Shown here one piece after another: positions 53,263 to 62,466 of a stretch of DNA of 64,000 nucleotides. The DNA comes from Chitinophaga silvisoli (lineage in GTDB: Bacteria > Bacteroidota > Bacteroidia > Chitinophagales > Chitinophagaceae). Below the pieces are notes generated by a model. That model did not search any database and was not told where the DNA came from. It worked only from the letters and a program-made list of their open reading frames with translations. The DNA is taken from NCBI RefSeq assembly GCF_003412465.1, contig NZ_QTJV01000004.1, positions 248,001-312,000 of the forward strand, written 5' to 3'. Made by a program: the position numbers and the translations under genes. Within the stretch, counting starts at the first letter, position 1. Each line of letters begins with the position of its first letter.

Positions 53263-55875
53263 TTACCGGACCATCATGGTCTGTGATAACACATTCTCTG
53301 CGCCGGCATTTTCCTTTCCCGGTTGCCCTCCTCCTATGCTGATTACTGCTTTTCCTCCCGGTTGATAGCTGTTCCCTTTTTCATCAATAAGGGAAAGATC
53401 TTCCGGTGTAAGTGTAAATGATACTTCTTTACTTTCGCCACGTTTTAATGATATGCGTTGAAAACCTTTTAATGACCTTACAGGTGCGTTTGCCTCTGCA
53501 GGGTAACTTACATAAAGCTGTACCACCTCATCACCATCAAATTCCCCTGTGTTCGTCAACGCTACACTGACATTGACCGGAGTTCCTTTCCGGGCACTTT
53601 CTGCCATCTTAAGCCGGCTATATGTAAAATGCGTATAGCTTAGACCGTAGCCAAACGGATATAAGGGTTTCCCCCTGAAATAGCGGTAAGTCCTATTATG
53701 CATAGCGTAATCTGTGAACGGGGGAAGATCGTTGTCTGAGGCATAAAAGGTCACAGGCAGGCGTCCTGAAGGATTGTAATCACCAAATAATACATCGGCA
53801 ATAGCGCTTCCTGCACGTTGTCCTCCATACCATGCATTTATAATGGCAGGTATTTTTGCCTGTTCTTCAGGAATGGCGATAGCGCTGCCGGTCATCATCA
53901 CAAAAATGACAGGCTTACCTGTTTGCTGTAAGGCTTTCAGGAGCTTTGTTTGCACTGAAGGCAGCATAATGGTTGTCCGGTCGCCTCCTTCAAAACCAGG
54001 TACTTTTACAGGCATTTCTTCTCCTTCCAGTTGCGGTGAGATACCGCCAGCAAAAATGATGGCATCTACATCCTTCAACCTGGCGGCCAAAGCCGCAAAG
54101 TCAGTTTTAACCCTGTCACCAACTTTAACCCGGATGGAGGCATTCCCTTCATTCTGATAAAATTCCACTACCAGCTTGTAGCTGCTGTCCTTCTGAACAG
54201 GCAAAGCAAAAGGTCTTGCTCCCCAGCGGTTTTTCGTCCAGGCATCGATAACCAGGCTGTCATTGATAAACAGGCGATATCCGTCATCTCCATCTATTTC
54301 AAAATTCATAGTTTCAGTAGCTGCTGCTTTCAGGAATGTGGTATACCTGGCTGAATAATGGATGGTCTTCAGGTTGGGTGCGGGTGTTTGTCCTTCCGTC
54401 CAGTAATGATCAATATCTTTTTCGATGAGCGTTTGCAGGGGTGCACCTTCGAGCTGCTCGTTTGCAAAATACTCTGCCTGTACTCCCGGGCTGCCTTTAA
54501 AGGAAAGCATGGGTGTTAAATCCCGGTAACTTAGCAGGGTATCGTTGGTATAATTGATCGCCTTTTCGTAGATAAGTGTTGCATCCGGACCCAGTTTTTG
54601 CCTGATCCCTTCAACAAGGGTCACTACCCTGGACGGCGTGCCATTATAGTTGCCAAGAACAGCTATTTTATTATCGGCATTGGGTCCTATCACGGCTATC
54701 TTCCTGATCTTCTTACTAAGGGGAAGCACTCCATCGGAGTTCTTCAGTAAAACGATGGATTCTCTGGCCATTTTCAGGGCATGGTCATCATGTTCCGGGG
54801 ATTCCAATACTGAAGCCGGCGTTTGTGCATATTTGACCTGGGATACCGGGTCAAACATTCCGAGCCGGAAACGTATGGTAAATAATCTCTTTAGTGAAGT
54901 ATCCAGTTGAGCTTCGCTTAACAACCCGGTTTTTACCGCGTTAATGAGCGAATAATAAACTGAGGTGCCGCACTCAATATCTGTTGAATGAATGAGGGCA
55001 TCTGCAGCTGCGGCGGTAGCGTCTTTATGCGTTTTATGGTATTTGAAAAAATCGTCTATGGCCCAGCAATCGCTTGTTACGTAGCCGGTGAATTTCCATT
55101 GTCTGCGAAGAATGCTGGTCATGAGCAAATCATTGCCGCAGCAAGGCTGACCGTTCACGGCATTATATGCGCACATAACGCCTGCAACATGCGCATTAAC
55201 GACCAGTTCATGAAATGCAGGCAGATAGGTATCCCAAAGATCATGCAGTGAAGGGTTAAAGTTATCTGAATGCCTGCTGGATTCCGGGCCGCTGTGCACG
55301 GCAAAATGTTTGGCGCAGGCAGCAGCCTTCAGGTACCTGGGATCATTCCCCTGAAGTCCGCGTACAAAAGCGGCCCCCAGTTTAGCGGTCAGGTATGGGT
55401 CCTCCCCGTAAGTTTCCTGTCCCCTACCCCACCTGGGATCGCGGAATATATTGATATTTGGTGTCCAGTAGGTTAAGCCCATATACCGTTCATTGTCCTT
55501 TCCTTCTGCGATTGCCCTATTATGAATCGCCCTGCCTTCGGTGGCTGAATAATCTGCCATCATGTATAGTGAGGCAGTATCCCATGTGGCAGCCATTGCA
55601 ATGGCCTGCGGATAAGAAGTTACATGGTAAGGGGTGCGGGCCACACCATGGAGGGTTTCATTCCACCAGTCATAGGCTGGTATACCAAGACGGGTGATAG
55701 CGGGAGCAGCATTGAGCATTTGCCCGACTTTTTCTTCCAGGGTCAGGCGGTTAACCAGGTCGTTGACACGCTGCTCCACAGGCAGGGTGTAGTCCCACAT
55801 AGGGAAGCTTTTATATTGCTGGCCCATGGAAGTACCGGCAATACATATTCCAATAAACACAATTAGTTTTTTCAT
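53263..55875 (-). CDS. Exported glycoside hydrolase family 3 with PA14 domain
   Basis: An 870-residue retaining beta-glycosidase. Signal peptide ends MGQ (about 18). The N-terminal TIM barrel has the nucleophile Asp269 in GYVTSDCWAIDDFF and the CAKHFAVHSGPE substrate motif. The alpha/beta sandwich has a PA14 carbohydrate-binding insert (about 470-610, starting GVQAEYFANEQLEG), and a fibronectin-III-like domain closes the protein. The layout matches beta-glucosidases and xylan 1,4-beta-xylosidases. It is first in the GH3-GH31 operon and has its own promoter with paired direct repeats upstream. Confidence 0.92.
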   Translation of the reverse strand: MKKLIVFIGICIAGTSMGQQYKSFPMWDYTLPVEQRVNDLVNRLTLEEKVGQMLNAAPAITRLGIPAYDWWNETLHGVARTPYHVTSYPQAIAMAATWDTASLYMMADYSATEGRAIHNRAIAEGKDNERYMGLTYWTPNINIFRDPRWGRGQETYGEDPYLTAKLGAAFVRGLQGNDPRYLKAAACAKHFAVHSGPESSRHSDNFNPSLHDLWDTYLPAFHELVVNAHVAGVMCAYNAVNGQPCCGNDLLMTSILRRQWKFTGYVTSDCWAIDDFFKYHKTHKDATAAAADALIHSTDIECGTSVYYSLINAVKTGLLSEAQLDTSLKRLFTIRFRLGMFDPVSQVKYAQTPASVLESPEHDDHALKMARESIVLLKNSDGVLPLSKKIRKIAVIGPNADNKIAVLGNYNGTPSRVVTLVEGIRQKLGPDATLIYEKAINYTNDTLLSYRDLTPMLSFKGSPGVQAEYFANEQLEGAPLQTLIEKDIDHYWTEGQTPAPNLKTIHYSARYTTFLKAAATETMNFEIDGDDGYRLFINDSLVIDAWTKNRWGARPFALPVQKDSSYKLVVEFYQNEGNASIRVKVGDRVKTDFAALAARLKDVDAIIFAGGISPQLEGEEMPVKVPGFEGGDRTTIMLPSVQTKLLKALQQTGKPVIFVMMTGSAIAIPEEQAKIPAIINAWYGGQRAGSAIADVLFGDYNPSGRLPVTFYASDNDLPPFTDYAMHNRTYRYFRGKPLYPFGYGLSYTHFTYSRLKMAESARKGTPVNVSVALTNTGEFDGDEVVQLYVSYPAEANAPVRSLKGFQRISLKRGESKEVSFTLTPEDLSLIDEKGNSYQPGGKAVISIGGGQPGKENAGAENVLSQTMMVR

Positions 55876-55909
55876 AACATGGAGGTGGTCTTTAACGGAG
55901 AATATTAAA

Positions 55910-55917
55910 CAAATCTA
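55910..55917 (-). promoter_or_regulatory. Promoter -7 box for the GH3-GH31 operon
   Basis: TAGATTTG on the minus strand matches TAnnTTTG, 34 bp before the GH3 start codon. Confidence 0.6.
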
Positions 55918-55933
55918 AATAATGTCAATCAGA

Positions 55934-55978
55934 CAATTATTAAACTTATTTCAAATAAACCAATTATCAAACTTATTT
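55934..55978. repeat. Two 18-bp direct repeats upstream of the GH3 promoter
   Basis: CAATTATTAAACTTATTT (55934-55951) and CAATTATCAAACTTATTT (55961-55978) differ at one base and start 27 bp apart. They sit just upstream of the -7 box, where a transcription activator would bind. Confidence 0.8.
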
Positions 55979-56169
55979 TTTTGCAAAACAGTATAAATAA
56001 AATGGGGAGGGGCCATGGTAAAGGTTCTTCCATCTGCATTGAAGCTTTTGGAGAGACAGCTTTTCAGCAAAGAAACGGCATTCAGCGGATCAAAAAGTTC
56101 AAAAATGACCGTTGTTGGTTTTTAGCAGTAGTCAATAAGGGTTGGGAGACAAAAAACAGGACAACAGGA

Positions 56170-56250
56170 GCTTGTATCAAAAGTAAAATTCACTGGTTGT
56201 ATCCGGATGCAGGGTAGCGTGCATTTTACTTTTGATACAAGCTTTTTTTG
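56170..56250. repeat. Hairpin element with 24-bp arms and T tract
   Basis: Arms at 56170-56193 and 56219-56242 (GCTTGTATCAAAAGTAAAAT core) match at 23 of 24 positions around a 25-nt loop; TTTTTTTG follows, so it could end a plus-strand transcript. The arms share TTGTATCAAAAGTA with the element at 22863-22979. The gap from 55979 to 56169 holds only a weak 78-codon frame that I do not call a gene. Confidence 0.75.
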
Positions 56251-56283
56251 TTTGGGTCAGCTAGCAGTGGCGCTGCCGTGGGT

Positions 56284-57072
56284 TTAATAATTTTTCAATT
56301 GCGTTTGCAATATTGAATCGATATTTTGCTTGTAATTGTATTGGAACAAAGCCGGTAACCAATCACCATACATGGGATTTGGTAATACGATAAACCTGTT
56401 TCCAAATTCAGCAGCAGACTGCTTTGTAGCTGCATCTCTTTGATCAGCGGGTTGCTTTTCGAAGATGGCGGAGAAGTCACCCAGGTTATCACCCATGAGC
56501 AGAATTATTTCATGTGTTTTTGCAACTGCCAGTCGTCTTTCTTCTTTGCTGGAAGTGGTGGTTTTGGGGATCAGGTGTTCATTATCTGCATCAGGAAAAT
56601 TCCAGCGTTGTAAGTTTTGTAAGGTTACGCCACGTTCTGCTTCTGAACGGTTGGTGATGTAGTATACATGGATGCCTTTTTCAGCAGCGTATTTTAAGAA
56701 AGACAATGCGCCGGGAACCGTATCGGCCATGGCTTTGCTGGTCCATTCCTGCCAGGTTTTATCGCTGTAGTTTTCGCCTTTTAGTGCAACGTGTACATTG
56801 TATGCACTGTTGTCCAATACCGTTTCATCAATGTCAGTGACAATAGCCATGGGCTTAGCGGAACTGCGTTGCAGGTCTTCGTTGAGGCGAAGACGGGCGA
56901 AGTTGTATGCCTGGAAACAGAGGGCTTTATATTCAGCAGCGCGTTGTTGCCAAAGGGCTGCAAATGCAGGACCATAAGGCACTAAGGCCGTATGTTGTGC
57001 TGCGGGTTTGGGTGCCTTGCATGCGAATAAGAGGGTGAATGCAAGGGAAAGTGGGAGGAATTTAGAAAACAT
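56284..57072 (-). CDS. Lipoprotein e(P4)-type acid phosphatase/5'-nucleotidase (HAD)
   Basis: A 262-residue class C acid phosphatase-like protein. The ATG at 57072 gives a lipoprotein signal with lipobox LFAC and Cys18. The HAD catalytic motif DIDET lies at 80-84 (Asp80, Asp82), and YYITNRSEAERG, IPKTTTSSKEERR and LLMGDNLGDFS supply the other motifs. e(P4) proteins dephosphorylate NMN, NADP or nucleotides at the outer membrane. The frame is open upstream for 98 codons but only to a region overlapping dprA, which I reject. A TACTTTTG box is 28 bp upstream; dprA is divergent. Confidence 0.9.
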   Translation of the reverse strand: MFSKFLPLSLAFTLLFACKAPKPAAQHTALVPYGPAFAALWQQRAAEYKALCFQAYNFARLRLNEDLQRSSAKPMAIVTDIDETVLDNSAYNVHVALKGENYSDKTWQEWTSKAMADTVPGALSFLKYAAEKGIHVYYITNRSEAERGVTLQNLQRWNFPDADNEHLIPKTTTSSKEERRLAVAKTHEIILLMGDNLGDFSAIFEKQPADQRDAATKQSAAEFGNRFIVLPNPMYGDWLPALFQYNYKQNIDSILQTQLKNY

Positions 57073-57100
57073 GAGAAAAAAGTTGTAACTTAAGGAGATA

Positions 57101-57108
57101 CAAAAGTA
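57101..57108 (-). promoter_or_regulatory. Promoter -7 box for the phosphatase gene
   Basis: TACTTTTG on the minus strand in the 42-bp gap shared with dprA. Confidence 0.55.
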
Positions 57109-57114
57109 GGGGAA

Positions 57115-58224
57115 ATGCAGGAAGAAACACGTTATCAGATTGCACTTACAAGGATACCACAAATAGGAAATAAGATAGCCCAACAATTGATGACTTACTT
57201 TGAAAATGCCAGTAGCATATTTAAAGCGAGCAGAAGAGAACTGGAATGCCTGCCGATGATGGGGAAGGTAAGAGCGAATGCCATCAAGGAATTTAAGGAC
57301 TTTAGGTGGGTGGACAGGGAAATCGCTTTCCTGGAGCAATATAAGATAGCCGCTATCAGTTTTCAATCTCCATTATATCCACAGCGCCTGCTGGATTGTT
57401 ACGATAATCCTTTTCTATTATATTTTAAGGGGAATGCAGATTTAAATGCAAAGCGCATCATCAATGTGATTGGAACCCGTGTGCCTACTCCGCATGGCAG
57501 GGAGGTGTGTGCTAACCTGATAGCGGGGCTGGAAGCCAGTAATATCATGGTAGTGAGTGGATTAGCCTATGGCATAGATGTGCTTGCCCATGCTACGGCA
57601 TTAAAATATGGAATGCCAACGATTGGGATCCTGGCGCATGGGCTGGATAGAATATACCCGGATGTGCATACACATACGGCAAGGCAGATGGTAGAGCAGG
57701 GAGGATTGCTGACGGAGTATTCGAGGGAGACGACACCGGATAAACCTAATTTTCCCAGGAGGAACAGGATTGTGGCGGGGATGACAGATGCCACCGTGTT
57801 GATAGAAAGTGGGATAAAAGGAGGGTCGATGATCACGGCGGATATTGCCCATAGTTACAACAGGGATGTATTTGCCATCCCGGGGCGTGTAGGAGATTCC
57901 AAGTCAGCGGGTTGTCATCACCTGATAAAAAATAATCAGGCAATGCTGATAACAGGTGCAGATGATATATTAAAAGCCATGAACTGGGATGATGAGGTAA
58001 AGCAGGCAAAGGCAGTAGTGCCGATGCAGCAGGAGCTGCGTGCAGAGCTAAATGAGGAGGAGCGCCAGATATTAGGCCTTTTTAATAAGAGTGAAGATTA
58101 TCATATAGATCATATATATAGCAGAAGTCCATTGCCAGAGAGCAGGGTAGCATCTGTAGTATTCCAGCTGGAGATGAATAAATTGTTAAGAAGTATGCCG
58201 GGACAGCGCTACCAGCTGGTTTGA
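57115..58224 (+). CDS. dprA: DNA-processing protein DprA
   Basis: A 369-residue protein that loads RecA on single-stranded DNA taken up during transformation. N-terminal helix-hairpin-helix-like part (to about 65), Rossmann-like core with VIGTRVPTPHG, VSGLAYGIDVLAHATAL, PNFPRRNRIVAGM and GSMITADIAHSYNRDVFAIPG, and a C-terminal winged helix (about 300-369). All core motifs are present. Competence in this organism is not shown by that alone. Confidence 0.95.
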   Translation: MQEETRYQIALTRIPQIGNKIAQQLMTYFENASSIFKASRRELECLPMMGKVRANAIKEFKDFRWVDREIAFLEQYKIAAISFQSPLYPQRLLDCYDNPFLLYFKGNADLNAKRIINVIGTRVPTPHGREVCANLIAGLEASNIMVVSGLAYGIDVLAHATALKYGMPTIGILAHGLDRIYPDVHTHTARQMVEQGGLLTEYSRETTPDKPNFPRRNRIVAGMTDATVLIESGIKGGSMITADIAHSYNRDVFAIPGRVGDSKSAGCHHLIKNNQAMLITGADDILKAMNWDDEVKQAKAVVPMQQELRAELNEEERQILGLFNKSEDYHIDHIYSRSPLPESRVASVVFQLEMNKLLRSMPGQRYQLV

Positions 58225-58270
58225 GGCAATTTAAAAACAGGGGAGCGGATGACGGGCATCACAACAATTT

Positions 58271-58299
58271 TTGTATTTCCTTAAATAGCTGTACATTTG
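58271..58299 (+). promoter_or_regulatory. guaB promoter
   Basis: TTG at 58271-58273, an 18-bp spacer and TACATTTG at 58292-58299 fit the Bacteroidota promoter; leader about 30 nt. Confidence 0.65.
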
Positions 58300-58335
58300 C
58301 GTGCAATTATTTAATAACTGACAAATAGTTGCAAC

Positions 58336-59808
58336 ATGCCTGCCGGAAAATCAAAACCGAAATTTGTAGAGGACGGACTTACCTTTGACGATGTACTTCT
58401 GGTTCCAGCCTACTCTGAAGTCTTGCCCAGAGACGTTAATATCAGCACGCAACTTACCAAAAACTTACGCCTGAACATTCCAATGGTCTCTGCTGCCATG
58501 GATACCGTGACAGAAGCTAATCTGGCCATTTCTTTGGCACGCCAGGGTGGTATCGGTATTCTGCACAAGAATATGTCTATTGAAAAACAGGCCGAGCAAG
58601 TACGTAAGGTAAAGCGTAGTGAAAACGGGCTGATCCTCGATCCGGTAACCCTGCATGCAAATGCATCTATCGGAGAAGCTCTCCGCCTGATGAAAGAAAA
58701 TAGCATCGGTGGTATTCCTATCGTAGATGAACAAAGCAAGCTGGTTGGTATCCTCACCAATCGTGATTTACGCTTCGAAAGGAACATGAAACGCGTAGTA
58801 AGCGAAGTAATGACTTCTCAGAACCTTGTTACTGCACCAGAAGGTACTGACCTGAAGAAAGCAGAAAAAATCCTTCAACAGAATAAAATTGAGAAATTAC
58901 CAGTAGTTGGAAAGAATGGTAAACTCGTAGGTCTGATCACTTACCGTGACATCCTGCAGCTGACCAGCTATCCAAATGCTATTAAAGATGAATATGGTCG
59001 TCTGCTCGTAGGTGCAGCACTGGGTATTACCCCGGATGTACTGGACAGGGCGCAGGCGCTCATCAATGTGGGTGTGGATGTAGTTTGTCTCGATAGCTCT
59101 CATGGTCATTCAGTAGGTGTACTGAATGGTCTGAAGAAACTGAAAAAGACCTTCCCTAAATTACAGGTGATAGCAGGTAACGTAGCAACCGGCGATGGCG
59201 CACTGGCACTGGCTGAAGCAGGTGCTGATGCAGTGAAAGTAGGTGTAGGGCCTGGTTCTATCTGTACTACCCGTGTAGTAACAGGTGCTGGTTTTCCTCA
59301 GCTCTCCGCTGTAATGAACGCGGCTACGGCCCTGAAGAAACTGGGTGTTCCGGTAATTGCAGATGGTGGTATCCGTTATACCGGTGATATGGTAAAAGCT
59401 ATCGCTGCAGGTGCATCCTGTGTAATGGCTGGTTCTATCTTTGCTGGTACTGAAGAAAGTCCTGGAGAAACTATCATCTACGAAGGACGTAAGTTCAAGT
59501 CTTATCGTGGTATGGGATCCCTGGAAGCAATGGTAGAAGGTTCCAAAGACCGCTATTTCCAGGAAGAAGATGATATCAAGAAACTGGTACCGGAAGGTAT
59601 CGTAGGTCGTGTACCTTACAAAGGAATGCTGGCAGAAGTGATTCAGCAGTATGTAGGCGGTCTGCGAGCTGGTATGGGTCTGACAGGTTCTAAGGATATC
59701 AAGGCACTGCAGGGAGCACAGTTCATTAAGATCTCTCCTGCTACTGTGAAGGAAAATCACCCGCATGATGTGGTGATTACCAAGGAAGCTCCGAACTATA
59801 GCAGATAA
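58336..59808 (+). CDS. guaB: Inosine-5'-monophosphate dehydrogenase
   Basis: A 490-residue enzyme for the first committed step to GMP (IMP to XMP with NAD+). The barrel begins [20 protein letters not shown], two CBS regulatory domains span about 95-210, and the catalytic loop [11 protein letters not shown] carries Cys310. The mobile flap with [10 protein letters not shown] and RVPYKGM follows. Length is typical. Own promoter and terminator. Purine genes here include purS and hpt, unlinked. Confidence 0.97.
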   Translation: MPAGKSKPKFVEDGLTFDDVLLVPAYSEVLPRDVNISTQLTKNLRLNIPMVSAAMDTVTEANLAISLARQGGIGILHKNMSIEKQAEQVRKVKRSENGLILDPVTLHANASIGEALRLMKENSIGGIPIVDEQSKLVGILTNRDLRFERNMKRVVSEVMTSQNLVTAPEGTDLKKAEKILQQNKIEKLPVVGKNGKLVGLITYRDILQLTSYPNAIKDEYGRLLVGAALGITPDVLDRAQALINVGVDVVCLDSSHGHSVGVLNGLKKLKKTFPKLQVIAGNVATGDGALALAEAGADAVKVGVGPGSICTTRVVTGAGFPQLSAVMNAATALKKLGVPVIADGGIRYTGDMVKAIAAGASCVMAGSIFAGTEESPGETIIYEGRKFKSYRGMGSLEAMVEGSKDRYFQEEDDIKKLVPEGIVGRVPYKGMLAEVIQQYVGGLRAGMGLTGSKDIKALQGAQFIKISPATVKENHPHDVVITKEAPNYSR

Positions 59809-59829
59809 TTCATCGCATAATAATAATAG

Positions 59830-59868
59830 AAAAGGGCATTTCATCAGGTTGATGAGGTGCCTTTTTTG
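59830..59868 (+). terminator. guaB terminator
   Basis: AAAAGGGCATTTCATCA pairs with TGATGAGGTGCCTTTT (one or two mismatches) and ends in TTTTTT. Confidence 0.8.
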
Positions 59869-59956
59869 TTTTCCGGCTGATACAGTTCCTCTTCTTTCAT
59901 CTTTGAATTTCGATGGTGGAGATAGCCAATTTTATCCTGATGCTGCTGATTATCCT

Positions 59957-59964
59957 TATTTTTG
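59957..59964 (+). promoter_or_regulatory. Promoter -7 box for lnt
   Basis: TATTTTTG, 7 bp before the ATG. Confidence 0.5.
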
Positions 59965-59971
59965 AGCCGCT

Positions 59972-61579
59972 ATGGCAAAACGTTACTTACCCGCTATTTT
60001 GAGTCTTTCCGGCAGCCTGCTCCTTTGGGCGGCGTGGCCAACTTCTCCCCTTACCTTTTTGATTTTCATTGCTTTTATCCCCTTGTTTCGGCTGGCGGAT
60101 ATTGTGGAAAACAGGGCCCGGTTTTTTGGCAGCGCTTTCCTCTTACTTTTCTGCTGGAATGTGGCCACTACCTGGTGGGTAGGTAATACGACGGTGCCTG
60201 CAAGTGGTGTAGCAGCGAACCTGCTCAATACCCTGTTTATGCTGGTGCCGGTGATGGGTTACCGCAGAACCCGAAAATGGGTGAGCCCTACCCTCGCCTA
60301 CTTTACCTTCATTGTCTACTGGATGACCTTTGAATATATCCACCTGCAATGGGAACTGAGCTGGCCATGGCTCAGCCTGGGCAATGCTTTTGCCATGCAC
60401 CCGAACTGGGTACAGTGGTATGAATATACAGGCGTAAGCGGAGGGACTTTGTGGATCCTGGCTACGAACCTGGCGATCTATCATGTGTGGTTTCAGTATA
60501 AGTTTTACAGGAAGCCGGTTTTAAAGCAGATCTGGAAACCCGTTCTCATTTTAGCAGTGCCTTTCGGTATCAGTGCGTACATAAATATGGGGTTGCATGT
60601 CCCAACTGAAGGAACAGGTGCCGAAGTAGTGGTCGTACAACCCAACATTGACCCTTACGATAAATTTGCAGACGAAAATGAATCCCTGGAAGTCAATAAA
60701 ATGCTGCAGCTCACCCAAAAGGCAATTACGAACCGCACCTCCTTTATCGTATGGCCAGAAACGGCCCTTTTTGTACACGGTGCCTGGGAGAACAAACTCA
60801 CTTATGAAGATTATACCCAAAAGATCAGATTGTTATTGCAGCAGTATCCCAAAGCAACTCTGGTAAGTGGCGCAGTAACCTTGAAACGATATAATCAAAA
60901 TGACGAGATTCCTTCATCTGCCCGTCGCAATTCAGATGGAGATATGGTTTATGATGTATTCAATGCGGGTGTACAAATTGATACTTCGAACGTAGTGGGT
61001 GTTTATCATAAATCTAAACTGGTACCGGGTGTTGAGTTAATTCCTTATGTGCACTACCTGAGTTTTATGAATAGTCTTGCGCTGGATTTTGGCGGCATCA
61101 GCGGTAGTTATGGCCGCAGTCCGGGTGTGGAACTAATGGAAAACAAGGCCACACACATTAAGGTATTTCCTACTATCTGTTATGAATCTGTGTACAGTGA
61201 GTTTGTCGCTGAGCATGTAAGAGAGGGTGCGAATATTCTTTTTATTATGACGAATGATGGCTGGTGGGGCAATACGGAAGGTCATCGTCAGCATTTACAG
61301 TATGCCCGTCTCCGTGCCATTGAAACCCGCCGCTGGGTAGCCCGTAGTGCCAATACCGGCATCTCTGCCATCATCAATAAAAACGGGGAAATTGTGGACT
61401 CACTCCCTTATTGGGAAGAAGGAGTTTTGAAAGCAACTGTAACACCGAACTCTTACCTTACGTTCTATGTTAAATATGGAGACTTGCTTTCCAAGGCAGC
61501 GGTTCTATTTTGTATATTGCTGATCCTTTATAGTTTCTTTCTGCGGCTGACGCGTAAACGGATAACCAATACATTATAA
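59972..61579 (+). CDS. lnt: Apolipoprotein N-acyltransferase
   Basis: A 535-residue inner-membrane enzyme that adds the third acyl chain to lipoproteins. Several membrane segments fill the first 190 residues and one more lies at the C-terminus (about 505-528). The periplasmic nitrilase-like domain has the catalytic Glu in VWPETALF, a conserved Lys in YHKSKLVPG, and the catalytic Cys in FPTICYESVYSEF. It fits the outer-membrane lipoproteins encoded nearby (e.g. the e(P4)-type phosphatase). The next gene starts 93 bp downstream. Confidence 0.93.
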   Translation: MAKRYLPAILSLSGSLLLWAAWPTSPLTFLIFIAFIPLFRLADIVENRARFFGSAFLLLFCWNVATTWWVGNTTVPASGVAANLLNTLFMLVPVMGYRRTRKWVSPTLAYFTFIVYWMTFEYIHLQWELSWPWLSLGNAFAMHPNWVQWYEYTGVSGGTLWILATNLAIYHVWFQYKFYRKPVLKQIWKPVLILAVPFGISAYINMGLHVPTEGTGAEVVVVQPNIDPYDKFADENESLEVNKMLQLTQKAITNRTSFIVWPETALFVHGAWENKLTYEDYTQKIRLLLQQYPKATLVSGAVTLKRYNQNDEIPSSARRNSDGDMVYDVFNAGVQIDTSNVVGVYHKSKLVPGVELIPYVHYLSFMNSLALDFGGISGSYGRSPGVELMENKATHIKVFPTICYESVYSEFVAEHVREGANILFIMTNDGWWGNTEGHRQHLQYARLRAIETRRWVARSANTGISAIINKNGEIVDSLPYWEEGVLKATVTPNSYLTFYVKYGDLLSKAAVLFCILLILYSFFLRLTRKRITNTL

Positions 61580-61672
61580 ACATCTATAAAATATCTTTTA
61601 CGTTACAGGCTGCCTATCAATAGTTGTAGCCCAGGCCTGCATTATAGTGTGTTCTTATAAATATTTTTTCTG

Positions 61673-62464
61673 ATGTCGAATAAACTTTCTGCCCAAAATA
61701 ATCATCTAAGTGTAGGGAAGAAGCCCGTATTAGTATTACTGCATGGATTTGCTGAGAATGCCGCCATCTGGAATGTGCAACAGGCATATCTGAGCGAATT
61801 TTTTGAGGTAATTGCGCCTGATTTGCCCGGAGTCGGCAATAATCCGCTCACGACTGCGTTGACTATTGATAGCATGGCTGACAATGTTTACAGCTCGTTA
61901 CAGTCTGCCGGTATTGAAAAAGCAGTGATTGTAGGCCATTCTATGGGCGGATATGTTGCCCTTGCCATTGCAGAGAAATACCCATCAATTTTACAGGGAA
62001 TGGGCCTGTTCCACTCTACAGCCCTTCCTGATACCGAGGAAAAGAAAGACGCGCGCCGCAAATCCATCAAACTGATGGAACAATATGGTAGTGAAGCATT
62101 TATCAGACAGGCATTTCCGAATATGTTCAGTCCCGGCTTTAAGGCCAGGCATCCGGAAAGTGTGGAAGCATATGTGAATATGGGTATCACCTGTCCCCTC
62201 GCTTCCATGGAAGCGTATTACGAAGCAATGATAATAAGACCTGACCGCACAAGCGTGTTATCATCTATACAAGTACCAGTGCTGTTTGTAATCGGAAAAG
62301 ATGACACAGCCGTTCCTCTTCAAAGCATATTGCCACAGGTATCCCTTCCACGGACCAGCAGCATTTATATTTTTGAAGAAACAGGCCATATGGGCATGTG
62401 GGAAGTTCCCGCAGCCAGCAATCAGCTCTTGCTACAGTTTACTCTTTTTTGCCAAGATCAATAA
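61673..62464 (+). CDS. Alpha/beta hydrolase
   Basis: A 263-residue cytoplasmic hydrolase. Oxyanion segment LLHGFAENAAIW, nucleophile Ser90 in VGHSMGG, acid near KDDTAVP and His in EETGHMGMWE complete the catalytic triad. Closest in pattern to general esterase/lactonase-type enzymes; no substrate can be given. The next gene starts only 2 bp after its stop. Confidence 0.9.
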   Translation: MSNKLSAQNNHLSVGKKPVLVLLHGFAENAAIWNVQQAYLSEFFEVIAPDLPGVGNNPLTTALTIDSMADNVYSSLQSAGIEKAVIVGHSMGGYVALAIAEKYPSILQGMGLFHSTALPDTEEKKDARRKSIKLMEQYGSEAFIRQAFPNMFSPGFKARHPESVEAYVNMGITCPLASMEAYYEAMIIRPDRTSVLSSIQVPVLFVIGKDDTAVPLQSILPQVSLPRTSSIYIFEETGHMGMWEVPAASNQLLLQFTLFCQDQ

Positions 62465-62466
62465 TT

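Noticed and set aside
50789..55875. Complete polysaccharide utilisation locus
   Set aside because: Only GH31 and GH3 are present; there is no SusC/SusD pair or sensor-regulator, so it is a two-gene glycosidase operon.
55981..56217. 78-codon frame ahead of the 56170 hairpin
   Set aside because: TTG start, no recognisable motif, ends inside the hairpin loop. A transposon remnant is possible but I cannot support it.
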